64,000 nt of DNA from Rhododendron vialii (Eukaryota > Streptophyta > Magnoliopsida > Ericales > Ericaceae). The stretch is from assembly GCF_030253575.1 (NCBI RefSeq), contig NC_080558.1, positions 2,676,001 through 2,740,000 of the forward strand. The letters are read 5' to 3'. This document shows positions 24,199-35,483 of the stretch, in pieces. Both the position numbers and the translations under genes were made by a program. How positions within the stretch are numbered: the first letter of the stretch is position 1; every line of letters starts with the position of its first letter. Under the pieces are notes generated by a model that made no database searches, was not told the DNA's origin, and saw nothing but the letters and a program-made list of their open reading frames with translations.

Positions 24199-25433
24199 AC
24201 ATGACTGGTACGATGGTGACACTGATATGTTGACCCTAATCACAAAATGTTCTAGAAAGGGTTTGTAATCACTAACCTTTTAATGGTAGCAATGTGTGGT
24301 AATCCGTAATCGTTAATCCTGACATTGTCATCTTGCCTCTTGACTATGTTAAAAATGCTAGTTCTCTTCCTAATGTTGCTTAAACTTGTAGTACTATGCG
24401 CGTGTGGAAATTAATTCAGAAAATTTGTACAAAAAGCTCAGGGTACTATAACTGATATCGTGTTGTAGCATGATACTTCGCTGTTCTTTTTCCCTGATCC
24501 CTTTGTTTCTTTGATTGTTGGGTAAGATGGACCAATGCCCCCCACATGATGCAAAGCTTGAACTTTGTTCGAGTCGGATTGGCTGCTTTCTGTGATAATT
24601 TTTGCATTTACAATAAATGGACACGCTGGAAGATTGTATTGGACTGTACTAGTTGCCGATGTGCCCCATTAAGCAGGTTAACATAGTTTGCTGGAGGGCA
24701 GGAGGGATGTGCTTTACCAAACTTTTTTACTGAATGGTGAAGTGATTGGGATTGAATTGTGGGACTGCAGGTGGCAGTGGACAGGTTTTAAGATCAGAAG
24801 GCCTCTGCTGAAGCAAGCATGAAGCCTTGATGTGTTTCAAAAAATCTGGGAAAACATCTTCAATACATAGCTCCGGACACGCACTTGTCAGGATCCATTA
24901 GATGTACGCAGATTCATATGCATCTAACGGTTCCTAACACAAGTCTAAAAATTTATGTGTTTTTGTTATAAAAGTGGTGGTTGAAGTTGAGAGTAAAAAA
25001 GACTCGGAGGATCTTGTTGTAATATTCTTTTTATGTGTTTTTGTGTGTCAGGACCGTTAGATGTATGCTGATCAATATGCATCTAACGGTTCCTAAAACA
25101 AGTCTCAGAATTTGTGTTCTTTTGTTATAAAGTGGTGGTTGAAGTTGAGAGAGTAAAAAAGACTCGAACGATCTTATTGTAATCTTCTTTTTAAAGAGCA
25201 TTTTCACTTACCAAGCTATTAATTTCAAATACGCGAAATCTCTTTATTTGAAAACAACTGACAGAGCTTTAAAAATGAACAATTTCGATTATGAAATTGT
25301 AGCAAAAAATGTCTTGTTATGGCCAAAATCATCAGAGCTGTTGGCGACCATATGGGCCTATTTTACCCTATGGTTTATATTTGTAGGTAAACTATCTTTC
25401 TTTGCATCGTCCTGTTTCTAGTTGTCACTGAAA

Positions 25434-25437
<4 letters not shown>
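24199..25437. other. FRL4 3' UTR and intergenic region
   Basis: The first few hundred bases are presumably FRL4 3' UTR. A tandem repeat (24886-25200) follows, then AT-rich sequence up to a GA microsatellite. No gene recognised. Confidence 0.5.
24886..25200. repeat. Two-copy tandem repeat, about 160 bp per unit
   Basis: Unit 1 starts at 24886 (TGTCAGGATCCATTAGATG) and unit 2 at 25046 (TGTCAGGACCGTTAGATG). Both continue through CATCTAACGGTTCCTAA and AAAGTGGTGGTTGAAGTTGA to AAAAAAGACTCG. Inside each unit CCATTAGATG/CCGTTAGATG and CATCTAACGG are inverted and could form a hairpin. Confidence 0.85.

Positions 25438-25483
<46 letters not shown>
25438..25483. repeat. (GA)n microsatellite
   Basis: Uninterrupted GA repeat of about 46 bp, some 300 bp upstream of the L18p start codon, probably in its promoter or 5' UTR. 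Confidence 0.95.
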
Positions 25484-25487
<4 letters not shown>

Positions 25488-25786
25488 GACAAAACCCATC
25501 ACTTCTCAATTGAATGCTAGGCTAAAACCTCCGTGTTCTCGTACTTCTATCTACACTTTGATTCCTTATCCGGATTCAAGTCTCGCTATCTCGTTCATTT
25601 CGAATTTTCCAGGAATTCGCGCGAAAAGCGCAATCCTTTTTCGCATACCAACTGTTCGATAAAATGCTTCTTAGAACAGTACCATAGACACTAGACCTAC
25701 TTCATACCTATCTCCCACCGCAGTTTCACAGTCCTCAACTCCTCAATCAGTTAAAAGACTCCTTCATTCTTTGAATCGGAATCCAA

Positions 25787-26971
25787 ATGACATTAGTTTT
25801 CTCAAGAAGATGCACCACAATCCCACCAGTGGTGAATTCTTGTTCTCTTTCAAGAATCCTTTGTTTTTCTTCTACTACATCAACCTTTCTAGATAATGAA
25901 AAGAATGAAGCAACCCAATTATCTTCAGGTAAAGAAAAGGGAGTTGCTTCTGGAAAAGAAAGGAATGGGGTCAATCTTTCATCGTTCTTTTCGCATGGTA
26001 GAGCCCATTTGGAGGGTTGCCGAATTGAACTTGTAGACGATGATTCGTGGCGGGTTTCCTCGGGTTTAGCCGAGGCATGGAGAGGAACAAATGTGGCATT
26101 GAAAAGGAAGGGTTTGGTTAAGGAAGCAGTTGATGAGGTGGTTAAGTATGATCTGGATTTTGATGATGTTGAGGATATGAGGATTAGGGGAAATCTTTTC
26201 TACAAGATTGATAGGGATTCCAAGGAGTTTGAAGAATATAGTTTCGACTTCCATCGTAGGAAATCGTCGAAGAATAAGAATGAACGGAAAGAGAGTGAAA
26301 AGAAGATAGGCTCACATAGTAAGTTGGCTTCTGGAGTTGACAAATCATTGAATAATAGAGAAGAGAGAAAACAAATCAGAAAGAGGGAAAACCAGATTGC
26401 TAACTTGGCTTCTGGAGCTGAAAAGTCCTTAATGAATAGAGAAGAGAGAAATGAGTTCAAGAAGAGGGAAAACCCAAGTTCTAACTTGGCTTCTGGAAGT
26501 GGAGGACTATCTCAACTTGTTACAAATGAAGCTCTTAATAGTACGATTCAAGAAATGGAAAATGTTTGTGTTGGGAAGAAGGTGAGGACTCTCACCTTCA
26601 ATCAGATCACAGCTCCTTACCATGAACCGTTTTGCTTAGACATTTACGTGTCGAAAGGATCGGTTCGTGCCTGCATTATTCACCGGGGGACTAGCAAGGT
26701 TGTTGCTGTGGCCCATTCGATATCCAAGGACATGAAATTTGACCTTGCATCGAAAAAGGATGCGACAACTTGCGCTGCAGTGGGAGAAGTTTTGGCTCAA
26801 AGAGCCTTGGCTGATGATATTCATAATGCGGTTTACACGCCAAGGAAAGGGGAGAAATTGGAGGGGAAGATTCAGATTGTACTGCAGTCTATAATTGATA
26901 ATGGGGTTAGTGTGAAGGTTAAGATCAAGCAGAGAAAACTAAGGAAAACTGGTCACTTACCTAATTCTTAG
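25787..26971 (+). CDS. Ribosomal protein L18p/L5e family, probably mitochondrial
   Basis: Single-exon gene of 394 residues. Residues 1-35 (MTLVFSRRCTTIPPVVNSCS, then a Ser/Arg-rich stretch) lack acidic residues and look like a mitochondrial presequence. The C-terminal part (about 275-385) carries the uL18 fold: APYHEPFCLDIYVSKGSVRA, ASKKDATTCAAVGEVLAQRA, and GKIQIVLQSIIDNG. uL18 proteins bind 5S rRNA in the large subunit. The middle (about 140-245) is a highly charged, low-complexity linker containing three 27-residue repeats. The protein is much longer than bacterial L18 (about 115). I recall a homologue next to FRL4A in Arabidopsis. Whether it is a true ribosomal subunit or a derived relative is not shown by the sequence. 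Confidence 0.9.
   Translation: MTLVFSRRCTTIPPVVNSCSLSRILCFSSTTSTFLDNEKNEATQLSSGKEKGVASGKERNGVNLSSFFSHGRAHLEGCRIELVDDDSWRVSSGLAEAWRGTNVALKRKGLVKEAVDEVVKYDLDFDDVEDMRIRGNLFYKIDRDSKEFEEYSFDFHRRKSSKNKNERKESEKKIGSHSKLASGVDKSLNNREERKQIRKRENQIANLASGAEKSLMNREERNEFKKRENPSSNLASGSGGLSQLVTNEALNSTIQEMENVCVGKKVRTLTFNQITAPYHEPFCLDIYVSKGSVRACIIHRGTSKVVAVAHSISKDMKFDLASKKDATTCAAVGEVLAQRALADDIHNAVYTPRKGEKLEGKIQIVLQSIIDNGVSVKVKIKQRKLRKTGHLPNS
26324..26505 (+). repeat. 81-bp coding minisatellite in the L18p gene
   Basis: TTGGCTTCTGGA recurs at 26324, 26405 and 26486, exactly 81 bp apart. Each unit encodes about 27 residues of the form LASG..KSL.NREER...KREN. The third unit is partial. The period is a multiple of three, so copy-number change would keep the frame. 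Confidence 0.92.
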
Positions 26972-27563
26972 GAATCATGTTTCACCGGTTTCTTGGAAAA
27001 AGTTGGTTTCAAGTAGAAGAGGAGGAAACAACATCAAATGGCCAACTTCAATGGGAGTTTTTAGCTGGGAAGTGGATTTCTAGAAAATAAAGGAAAGCCT
27101 ATGCAGTTTGCATTTTCGCCAACAAGACTGGAGAAAGAAGGGGAAATACTCATCAACAAGAAACATTCCAATTTGTTGTCCATTTTCATGCACCCAAGAA
27201 GAAAAATGGTTTATGTTCAGAAATCTGTTTATTGGTTTGGGTTTGCCCATTTGTGGTTGTTTCAGTGAAGTATGTGCCAAAGGACTACTTTGTTGGGTGT
27301 TTTTTGTGGTTGCCTGTTCTATCATACATGTAGTTGCGTATTTTTGAAGTATGGATAAATGAACTGAAATCTTTTTCTACTACTAGTCCATTTTTACTTA
27401 CCAGTCATTGAACTCTACTGAACTTATACACAAATCTTGCCTTCAGGTTTTACAATTTTGATCTAACCGATATAAACCGATAAATGGAATGAACCGATAT
27501 GTGCAATCAACAGAAAAACTCATTGATACATTTAACCCGTTCAAGGAGTTATATTTCACCGAT
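26972..27563. other. L18p 3' flank
   Basis: Probably 3' UTR followed by intergenic sequence, ending at the solo LTR. Two open frames near 27100 on opposite strands show no domain. Confidence 0.45.
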
Positions 27564-27568
27564 CAAGG

Positions 27569-28211
27569 TGTAAGGGACCGAACTCAACTGTCCATAATGG
27601 CCACCGAAAACATATTTGGAACATGGCCGAGGATCGTCATTAGCAAGATTCTTGATCCGAGCCCAGGGGGCAAGGATCGTTCAGGCTCGGCCACCACTGG
27701 TCAAGAATTCGTCCGCGTGGTCGCCACGTGGGTCGCCTATCAGTCTCGGCCAGTTCTGAGCTCGGACGGATCTGGGGCTCGGCCATATTTGAGGTTCGGT
27801 TACCGTGGAATCACGTGCTACCTCACGTGGTCAAAGCGGATACACTGAAGGATGATGATGAGCACGCATGGGGTGTGCCAGCTCACGCCAAAACGGTTAC
27901 CAGATCTATGCTATGACGCTACAGTGACGTCGTCTGGTCCGTGAAAAGCACATGCCCGTACTTGGAGAGCAAGCTAAGGAGACTCTATAAATATTGAAGG
28001 ATGACAACCCTAAATAGGTACATGCTACTACATACTCACACTCATTGTCTTCTGCCTCCTCTCTGCACAATACTTATCCTCTTGCCGGAGGGCCTTGCCG
28101 GGACAATCCCCGGCCAGGTCTTAGTCGTGCGCTCCCTGTGCAGGCTAGGAAAATACTCAATAACCATCAAGCCACCAGCGGAGGAGAAGATCGAGAATCA
28201 CGGGCCACACA
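27569..28211 (+). mobile_element. Solo LTR (probably Ty3/Gypsy)
   Basis: 643 bp with TG...CA ends: it begins TGTAAGGGACCG and ends CGGGCCACACA. It is flanked by the 5-bp duplication CAAGG at 27564-27568 and 28212-28216. A TATA-like CTCTATAAATATTG lies near 27983, placing the transcription start in the right half as in plus-orientation LTRs. GC-richer than its surroundings. No internal region is present, as expected after recombination between two LTRs. Confidence 0.75.
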
Positions 28212-28216
28212 CAAGG

Positions 28217-29010
28217 AGCCGCTGCCGTATATAGAGGGTGATATACTGGAACATATTAATGGTAACGACAGGTACCATTTATCCCGCGGCTTCATCCTTG
28301 AATCCTTCTTTTAACTCATAAACACAATAAAACCAACTTCAAATTCCAAATTTCAAATTGATCAGACAAAAATGTGATTCAGACTGAACCCATATACCAA
28401 TTGGTCCGATTCCAAGGAACCAGCTCAATACACATGGTGTGACCACTGTCACCAACAGTGCTCCACAAGCAAACAAGTTTGACAGTCCATTATTCCCTCC
28501 TTTCTGCCACTCTGCATTGCGTAAATGAACTGAATTCCAGAAGTTGAAACTATTTTGCATTGAGTCATGATTTCTATTGTAGTACTAGTGGGCTCTCTCT
28601 CTTATTAATGCACGTAGACAGAGCAATCACTATTGAGCAAATATTCCGCGTTCTCGGAGTATCACGTAGAGGCAAATTATCATTCGCTTCCCATTGGTGA
28701 ATAGTAACGGGTGATGCATATTGTGTGGTGGTTATCTTTTATCTGTCAGAAGTATCACGTGGCAATGGTACTCCAGGAGTATCCAATAATTGCAGATCGT
28801 ACTTCATTTTCATGGAGTCCCAATGAAAACATCCATATCATGTTTGAGTTGATTGAGGTGACCTATCTATGAACCGACAATCTTTTGTATCGAATAATTG
28901 CGGATCGTACCTCGGCTGTTACTCGGTCCCCGTTCCCCCGGTGTGCATCGAAATCAAGCTTTGGATTAAGCAAGCTTGAATCGAAGGTTGCTATGAGGCT
29001 TCAGTAAATT
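28217..29010. other. Intergenic, no gene recognised
   Basis: Repeated words such as AATAATTGCGGATCGTACC (about 28893; a variant near 28780) suggest decayed repeat sequence. No domain in any frame. Confidence 0.4.
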
Positions 29011-29045
29011 TTTTTTTTTTTGATAAACAAAAACGCCCACAGGGC
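29011..29045 (-). mobile_element. Very short 5'-truncated LINE insertion with 14-bp target duplication
   Basis: A poly-T run followed by GATAAACAAAAACGCCCACA (reverse strand: GGGCGTTTTTGTTTATC plus poly-A, like the 3' end of a plant LINE). It is bounded on both sides by GGCTTCAGTAAATT (28997-29010 and 29046-29059). Only about 35 bp of element are present. Confidence 0.8.
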
Positions 29046-29218
29046 GGCTTCAGTAAATTGCAATTCTCAAAATTATTCTGACTGTTTAATTTTTTCAAGA
29101 TGAACCAGATACAATCATACGTTCTACCGTTGTTCGACTAACTTGATCTTTTGCTCGAATAACATATACTCGACGTAGACCTTTTCCGATCAGATCATGA
29201 GAATCCCATTTACACTCA

Positions 29219-29456
29219 GGCTGCGTTCTTATAAACTTAATTTAAATCTGAGAGTTTTGTTTTTATTTGAATTTTTTTTCGCATTTGTTAGTTTTACGCC
29301 AAACTTATGTGGGGTAGAGAAATCGGAAAAATAAAAGTACCTCTTATTGAGACGAACCAATAACCCACAAAAATTTAGCACAAAACTAATAAATGCGAAG
29401 AAATTCAAATAAAGACAAAACACTCAAATTTAAATTTAGTTCATAAGAACGCTGCC
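29219..29456. mobile_element. MITE with 3-bp TCA flanks, PIF/Harbinger-like
   Basis: 238 bp. The ends GGCTGCGTTCTTATAAACTT and AGTTCATAAGAACGCTGCC are inverted, and the match extends about 70 bp inward (GTTTTTATTTGAATT against AAATTCAAATAAAGAC). TCA at 29216-29218 and 29457-29459 is a 3-bp target duplication, the size used by PIF/Harbinger and Tourist elements. Confidence 0.75.
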
Positions 29457-29567
29457 TCAAACCACCAAGATGCTACTGATAAAGTAATCAACTTTAAATC
29501 CACCCCAATGAGCTCTATCTCATGCAATTATTTTCTCTTTCCCTGTAAGGGGGTCAATGCATATTTA

Positions 29568-29778
29568 CTATTCTTTCTGTCCCTAAATAAGTGTCCGGCG
29601 AGCAAAATTTGACTTTCAAAAAGATGCATTTGTTTCGTTAAAAAAATTAATTTTTTTCACAAATCAATAGATAGCAATGAATTCTACTAGATTGTGAATT
29701 TTTTTTAATTTTTTAATAAATTTTTTTTTTGTAAAGCTTAATTTTGCGGGCCGAACACTTATTTAGAGACGGAGGGAG
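29568..29778. mobile_element. Stowaway-like MITE
   Basis: The right end GAGACGGAGGGAG followed by TA is the classic Stowaway terminus. The left end CTATTCTTTCTGTCCCTAAA is a diverged version preceded by TA. The inner arms (AAATAAGTGTCCGGCGAGCA against GCGGGCCGAACACTTATTT) are inverted. 211 bp. Confidence 0.8.
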
Positions 29779-29780
29779 TA

Positions 29781-30242
29781 TTATTCACGTGACAGAAGCC
29801 ATCTTCTTTTTAATCAGTGAATTGTACTTTAACAAGGTCTCTTTCACAAAGCAGGTGATGATTAGATGATTCACGAATCATGGATGTCAATTGCTCATGA
29901 CATGTTGCAAAAGGTGCCTTGATTGTCAATAAAGATGACCTTGCAAAATCTTAAAAAGTCATTTGGCTTTTATCATTAAAAGATTTGGTTAATAATAGAC
30001 ACACGCGATCAACAGCTGAATCTATCCCATCGATTTATTTGGTCATCAAACGTTATTTTCTGTTTCCAGGAACTGGGTCTGTAGTGCATGCATGGATGCA
30101 CTGCAACAATGTAATCCGCGACCCGAGCTCTCAATCTCAATCATTTATTGTCAAGATGAAATCTAATCCGTAGCCGAAATGGGGCTCAAATTGTGAACTA
30201 CAACCTTGAAACAAAGTGTTTTTCTTATCATGTTTTTCGTGG
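29781..30242. other. Intergenic, nothing recognised
   Basis: AT-rich, stops in all frames, no repeat structure noticed. Confidence 0.4.
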
Positions 30243-30690
30243 TTTATTTATTTATTTATTTTGCTAAAACGATAACAGATGATATTACAGATTCAAGAAA
30301 CAATAGGAAACTCTATTTCTAAACAAGAGATCAAGAAACCAAACATGGAGGGACTCAGTCTAAAGACTATATCCAACTTCAATTAAATCCATCGCTCCAA
30401 ACAGTCGGAGCAATACAGAAAACAATCAAAAACACCCACACATATGAGTGATAGAAGCCCCACAAACGAGGAGAAATCCCACACAGTAGACACTAAAGAA
30501 AGAACAAAAAAGAGAAAAACCGGTAACGGAATCGGACGGAATCCGCCATACCGGAGCAGACTTCATTCACCAACCTAGATCTCCCACTCTGGCAGGAAGG
30601 ACGCCTCTGGCGATCACGATCTGCAAGGCACGACCTCTCAAAGCCGTCGGACTACGGCGCGACTGAGGTGGAATCTAAATACGGCCTATT
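30243..30690 (-). mobile_element. Possible LINE 3' fragment
   Basis: Read on the minus strand, the segment runs from GC-rich, UTR-like sequence (about 30690) to a tail of AAATAAATAAATAAATAAAC near 30243, the kind of simple-repeat tail some plant LINEs have. No reverse transcriptase motif is left and no target duplication was found. Confidence 0.35.
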
Positions 30691-33448
30691 GGAACTCTAA
30701 TGCGGGCCCCATTCATGTTCAATAGCTACTGAAAAGAAAGAATGCAGCAGCAATGAAGATCAAGGAAAGTAAAAGCATTGCTAGATTGTCTAATTTTCTT
30801 GTAATTTTTTTTTTTTTTGGTCCAGTTATTAAAGTTGTGGGTTTTTATGTCTTTAACTTTCCCACTATGAGTTTTTCTCCCAAAACTTGTCTTGCAACAT
30901 TTTTCAAGAATCTTTATTTTACAATATTTTACTCCTACACACTTTTGTCCCTGAATTTTAATTTACTATGAATCCCTTTATCAAATTAACACATAATGAA
31001 AAATACATTTTGTTTCTTTTACTTCACTTCATTTAAAATTCCTCAGAAATAATTTTCTTGCACCAAATTCTTGAAGTATCATGGTCATGTTTGTGATACT
31101 TTTGTCTACATTTTTTTCCTGCATCTACTCTTGCATGCTCGAGTTCTATGAGTGGGTACTTACAATTTATCATGTATCTGCATGTGTTCACCCCGCTTTA
31201 CATCTATATCTATATTTACAATACATATAACAAGGATAGTCCACTTGACATTATCTCTTTTTATAAGAAAATCAAAAAAAATTACATCAAAATTCACATA
31301 ACCCTCTTCGCTTCTCTAGCTCATCTCTTATAGGAGTACTATTCTTCCATCCACAGTTCCGTTTTCTCAAGTCAACCGTTTACTGCCGACCGCTTGATCA
31401 TCTGAGTCCCTTTTCTATGACTGATCTAGTGTTTTGGTGCATGGCACGAGTACCACGCTTGTATACATAAACACAGACACACACACACATCTAAATGATG
31501 CTAAAACATGAGTACAAAATAGTTAGGTGTTCATCAAACTAATAAACATTATCTTTGATCAGTTAGGGTTGTAGTGACTAAGAAAACAATAAATATATAC
31601 TTGTAACATGCGCATGGGCAACATCAAAGATTCCTTGATAGTTTCTTATTTTCTTTTGTTTCGGCCTTATGCGACCAACTCACCACATTGGGCCTCACCT
31701 TAATCCGGATTTTGTCAGAATCATACCTTTTAATTAAGCTTGTTAAAGCTAGCACACACATGCATTGATACGTACGCTTCTTATTATTTTAATTAGCGGA
31801 CCGTCGTCTCAACGTAAACGCACAAAATAACGGTCAAAATTCTTCATCAACTGCGAATTCGGATGTCGATCGTGTGTTCGACTTTTGCCGATAACACCAT
31901 GTCTTAGTAGCTGCGAAAAGTTGCACAGGTGGGTTATTGTGTTCTCGTCAGATTTACGATGCCTTTTGGAATCGATCAATTCGGTCCGATCGGAGGCGGC
32001 TTCTCGTGTCTTGTAAAAGAAAAATAATTGACACTTTTGAGCAGGAAACCCACATTCCCGGCCGGCGAAAATGCTATCCCAAGGAAAGCTTAGATCTTAG
32101 CAATACTAATGGAGACAACATATCCAGAGTAGGTATGCTATTAAGCTACCTAAACCAACTAACATTGTTACATTAAGAAGTGAGAGAGAGAGAGAGAGAG
32201 AGAGAGAGTAATTCCTTCGTTTGGTGTAGTGGTTGGTGTCTTTATTGGATACTCTTTGTTTGTTCCCCCTTCTTGTCAGTACAAAAATAAAAACTAAAAA
32301 TGAAGTTAAAAAAACTCAACTTTGCTTAATTTCTTTAATAGTACCAGTAACCCATGCAAGACAAAAGAAATTTTAGTGGGTTTACCTCCTCAATGCTGGC
32401 TCCTGTGCTACTTTAATGGGTAATTGACGGTTAAATTGTCGGATCGGGAATACACTAGGTTATGAGCTCTAGACAGTAGTATTATATTAGAATATGTAAT
32501 TTTTCAATTTGTTGGGTTTGTGAAACATGATTCGATCGGTATGATCTGTACTTCGCTGACTATTCGATGTTCGACCCTCGTTCGTAAAACTTATTCGCTC
32601 ACTCTTAAACTCAAACATGACTGATAATCCTGCGAAAACATGTTTACGAAAGTGGTTACGGTATAAAACTTAAAAGGCTTGTTCAGTTTATATTGAACTT
32701 CAAGCTTAGAAGACAGGAGGATCACACCAGCACTCTGTGATCAGATGAAGGTGCCAGCAAGGAGGTGTAGCGAATCGGTTCTCAAGTGAGGCTGTTTTGG
32801 TCTGTGAAGTCGGATTCAATTTAATTTACACACAAACTGGAGAACCGCATAAAATCTGTATACGTGTCTCTGTTGATTGTGTTTTTTTATCAATTATTTC
32901 TTCGTGCATCGTGTGTGTTGTGATTTGACCGATTTCTTCGAACAATTCTCGTGTCATAAGTTGCTTAAGGCTGTGTTTGGCCCATGGGTTACTAGAATTT
33001 TTGTGCAGGAAAAAGAAAAGGGAAGGAATTCTTCTTTTCTCTCCCATATATACAAGAAAGAAAATGAAGTCCTTTTTTAACCTCTCTTTTCTTAACGCTT
33101 TGTATCGCAGTCCCATTGAATACTCAGTTTTTGGTTTCTTATTTAAATTTAAGACCATCATCCTTGATACAAAATAGAGAAAAAAAAAATTGGTGATATA
33201 TATCTGCATCCAACAAGTATGAAGATCATAAAAGTGTCCAAAAAACTTACCCAGAAAATATCCCGAAAAGGAAAATCAATGGTCCAGATCATTTTGAGTG
33301 AATTGGACCCTTGATTTCCCTTGTCGGGTTGTCTAGCATTGCTCAAACCATAAGTAGATGGATCCAATTAGCCATGCCCCACATTTCCTATGATAGCTAC
33401 TACGTCGCAAAAAAGTTGATGGGTACTACATATTAGGTTATGACAAAT
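30691..33448. other. Long intergenic region, no gene recognised
   Basis: AT-rich throughout. Contains a CA/ACAC run near 31480, a GA microsatellite at 32184-32208 and short open frames without domains (for example 31937-32176 and 32826-33209). Confidence 0.45.
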
Positions 33449-33991
33449 GACAAGTGAGTGATTTACTTCCTCAACCGACTCGACAACCAATTGAAGAATT
33501 CTTCGGACCACTGGAGCTTTACTTTTTCATCATCTTGGAGACTCCGAAATTGTTTTGAATGTGCATAAGTTGGTTTAGATACTCGACAATCAATAAATAT
33601 TGCCTAGAGGATTAGAACCCATTAGGCACAACATAAGATTTATGCCAAACCCTGTTATGGGACCAGATGTAGGCAGGCCCCTCATCTGTACTAAGCCACC
33701 CAACATGTTAGAAGTACGTACCCCCGGACCACAATACCTAGTGCATTGGTTGTCATGACAAGTGAGTGATTTACTTCCTCAATTTACTCGACAGAGTGAT
33801 TTACTTCCTCAATCGACTCGACAACCAATTGAAGAATTCCTCGGACCACTGGAGCTTCACTTGTTCATCATCTTCGAGACTCCGAAATTGTTTTGAATGC
33901 GCTTAAGTTGGCATAGATAATCAACGATCAATATTTTCCAAGAGAATTAGAACCCATTAGGCACCATATAGATTTATGCCAACCCCTGTTT
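33449..33991. repeat. Segmental duplication, about 210-bp units
   Basis: Unit 1 (33449-33657) and unit 2 (33757-33991) both begin GACAAGTGAGTGATTTACTT and end at TTTATGCCAA(A)CCCTGTT. They share AATTGAAGAATTC, GGACCACTGGAGCTT and GAACCCATTAGGCAC. Unit 2 has a further internal duplication of about 30 bp (GAGTGATTTACTTCCTCAAT twice). The phrase CCCCTCATCTGTACTAAG also recurs at about 33677, 34131 and 34180. Confidence 0.85.
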
Positions 33992-35145
33992 TTGTAGGGG
34001 TGTACTACAAGGGCTACAATGCAGATCACAACCGTCCAACAGTTTTTCAATGATCCTGAAAGAGTTTATTTTTAAATTCGAACAATTGAAAGCATGTTTG
34101 GACGGCTGTGATATGCACCGCAGGGTGCGGCCCCTCATCTGTACTAAGTTAAAACCTTTGGACCACAATACCAAATTCGGCCCCTCATCTGTACTAAGTT
34201 AGAACCTTTGAACCACAACACCAAATTAAGGACCCCAATACATTTTATATTTTGTGAATTTGCAAACGAAATGCGAAAAATGATTTTCACATTCTTCTTT
34301 TATCTTCATGCATTATTTTTCTTGCCTTTATCTATGTGAAATTATCAAATTGCCCTTCCCATATAAGTAAAAAATGAATGTAGAAGTAAGGCTAGCTTAG
34401 AAGAAAAAAAAGTGAGTGTACCAAAATAAAAGAGGAGTGTGAAAATTACTTTCCATCAAACATTAAGACGTTATATAAGCATTTCCCTAGAAGATTCGCC
34501 CCAAAAAACACATAGTAAACCCTACATCTTTACGATACATTATTACACAATAAGTCAGAAAAATTACATGCACCGAGGCCACGCCTCCCTTGGTTTTGTC
34601 ATCTCACAAAGCTTTCCACTTTTGTCTCGTTGGATGGAACACTTTTCTTCTCACCAAAAAACCAAAGGGCAATTCCACGGACAAGCCACAAAGAAAGAAG
34701 AAAGAGAAAATCACACTAATGGCTCATTGGTTTTACCGGCATCAGTTGGCTCCTCCTCAAAAATTTCAACTGTAGCATATTCGGCCTCCGATTTTTTTCC
34801 CATTTCGCACCAAATCAAGAAAACCGAAGGCCGTTGTCCGAACTTCCGTTACCGAGTAGCTCGCAAGCACGTCACATGGGCCAAAGCACTGTGCAGTCTC
34901 AAGCTGGAATATGCCATGTTAGCTTGCAGAACTTTTGTGCACGGACTTCACCCTCTTTCTGGTTACGTAGTTTGCTAAAAAGCCTGGTGGAGGAGTCCCC
35001 AAGTAATCTGAGTCTTTAAATTGAACTCCCACTACCTCAGACAAGAATTTTTCGTGGGGCATTGACAAAACAACTTTAGCAGACATGCATGTGGTCAATC
35101 ACATGATGTATAGAGTCTACACTTACGAGTTACTTACGCTTTACA
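33992..35145. other. Intergenic, no gene recognised
   Basis: Contains inverted words GCAGATCACAACCGTCCAA and GGACGGCTGTGATATGCACC (about 34020 and 34104) and a short direct repeat of about 49 bp at 34129-34227. A 179-codon open frame at 34439-34978 has no recognisable family. Confidence 0.4.
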
Positions 35146-35297
35146 GAGCAAGGAAATAACTTCTCGTAATTAGAGGGAATTCTTCCGAAACTCTAAGGAC
35201 ACTTTACTAGCAATTTGAATCGAGCAAAGAAATAACTTCTCGTAATTAGAGGGAATTCTTCCGAAACTCTAAGAACACTTTACTAGCAATTTGAATC
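35146..35297. repeat. Tandem duplication, 76-bp period
   Basis: GAGCAAGGAAATAACTTCTC (35146) and GAGCAAAGAAATAACTTCTC (35222) start two copies that differ at only two or three positions, so the event is recent. Confidence 0.92.
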
Positions 35298-35483
35298 GGA
35301 CGTGACCAACTTCTGACAAATTGTGGACGACCACCGTCATTTGTCTAATTTGACGCAAAATATAAAATTAAAGCCCAACGTGCAATACCTAAAAGGAAGA
35401 GGACCAAGTCGAAACCCGAGGAAAACATGAAGGGCTATCCGTATATATGACCTACCCAAAAGGCAAAAAGGAGAAGAAAAAAT

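Noticed and set aside
24886-25200. CRISPR-like repeats
   Set aside because: Only two long units with no spacers, in a plant genome; a simple tandem duplication explains them.
27489-28314. Open frames as genes
   Set aside because: They lie across a solo LTR with clear ends and target duplication.
34439-34978. 179-codon open frame as a gene
   Set aside because: No recognisable domain, composition like its surroundings, and no exon-like neighbours.
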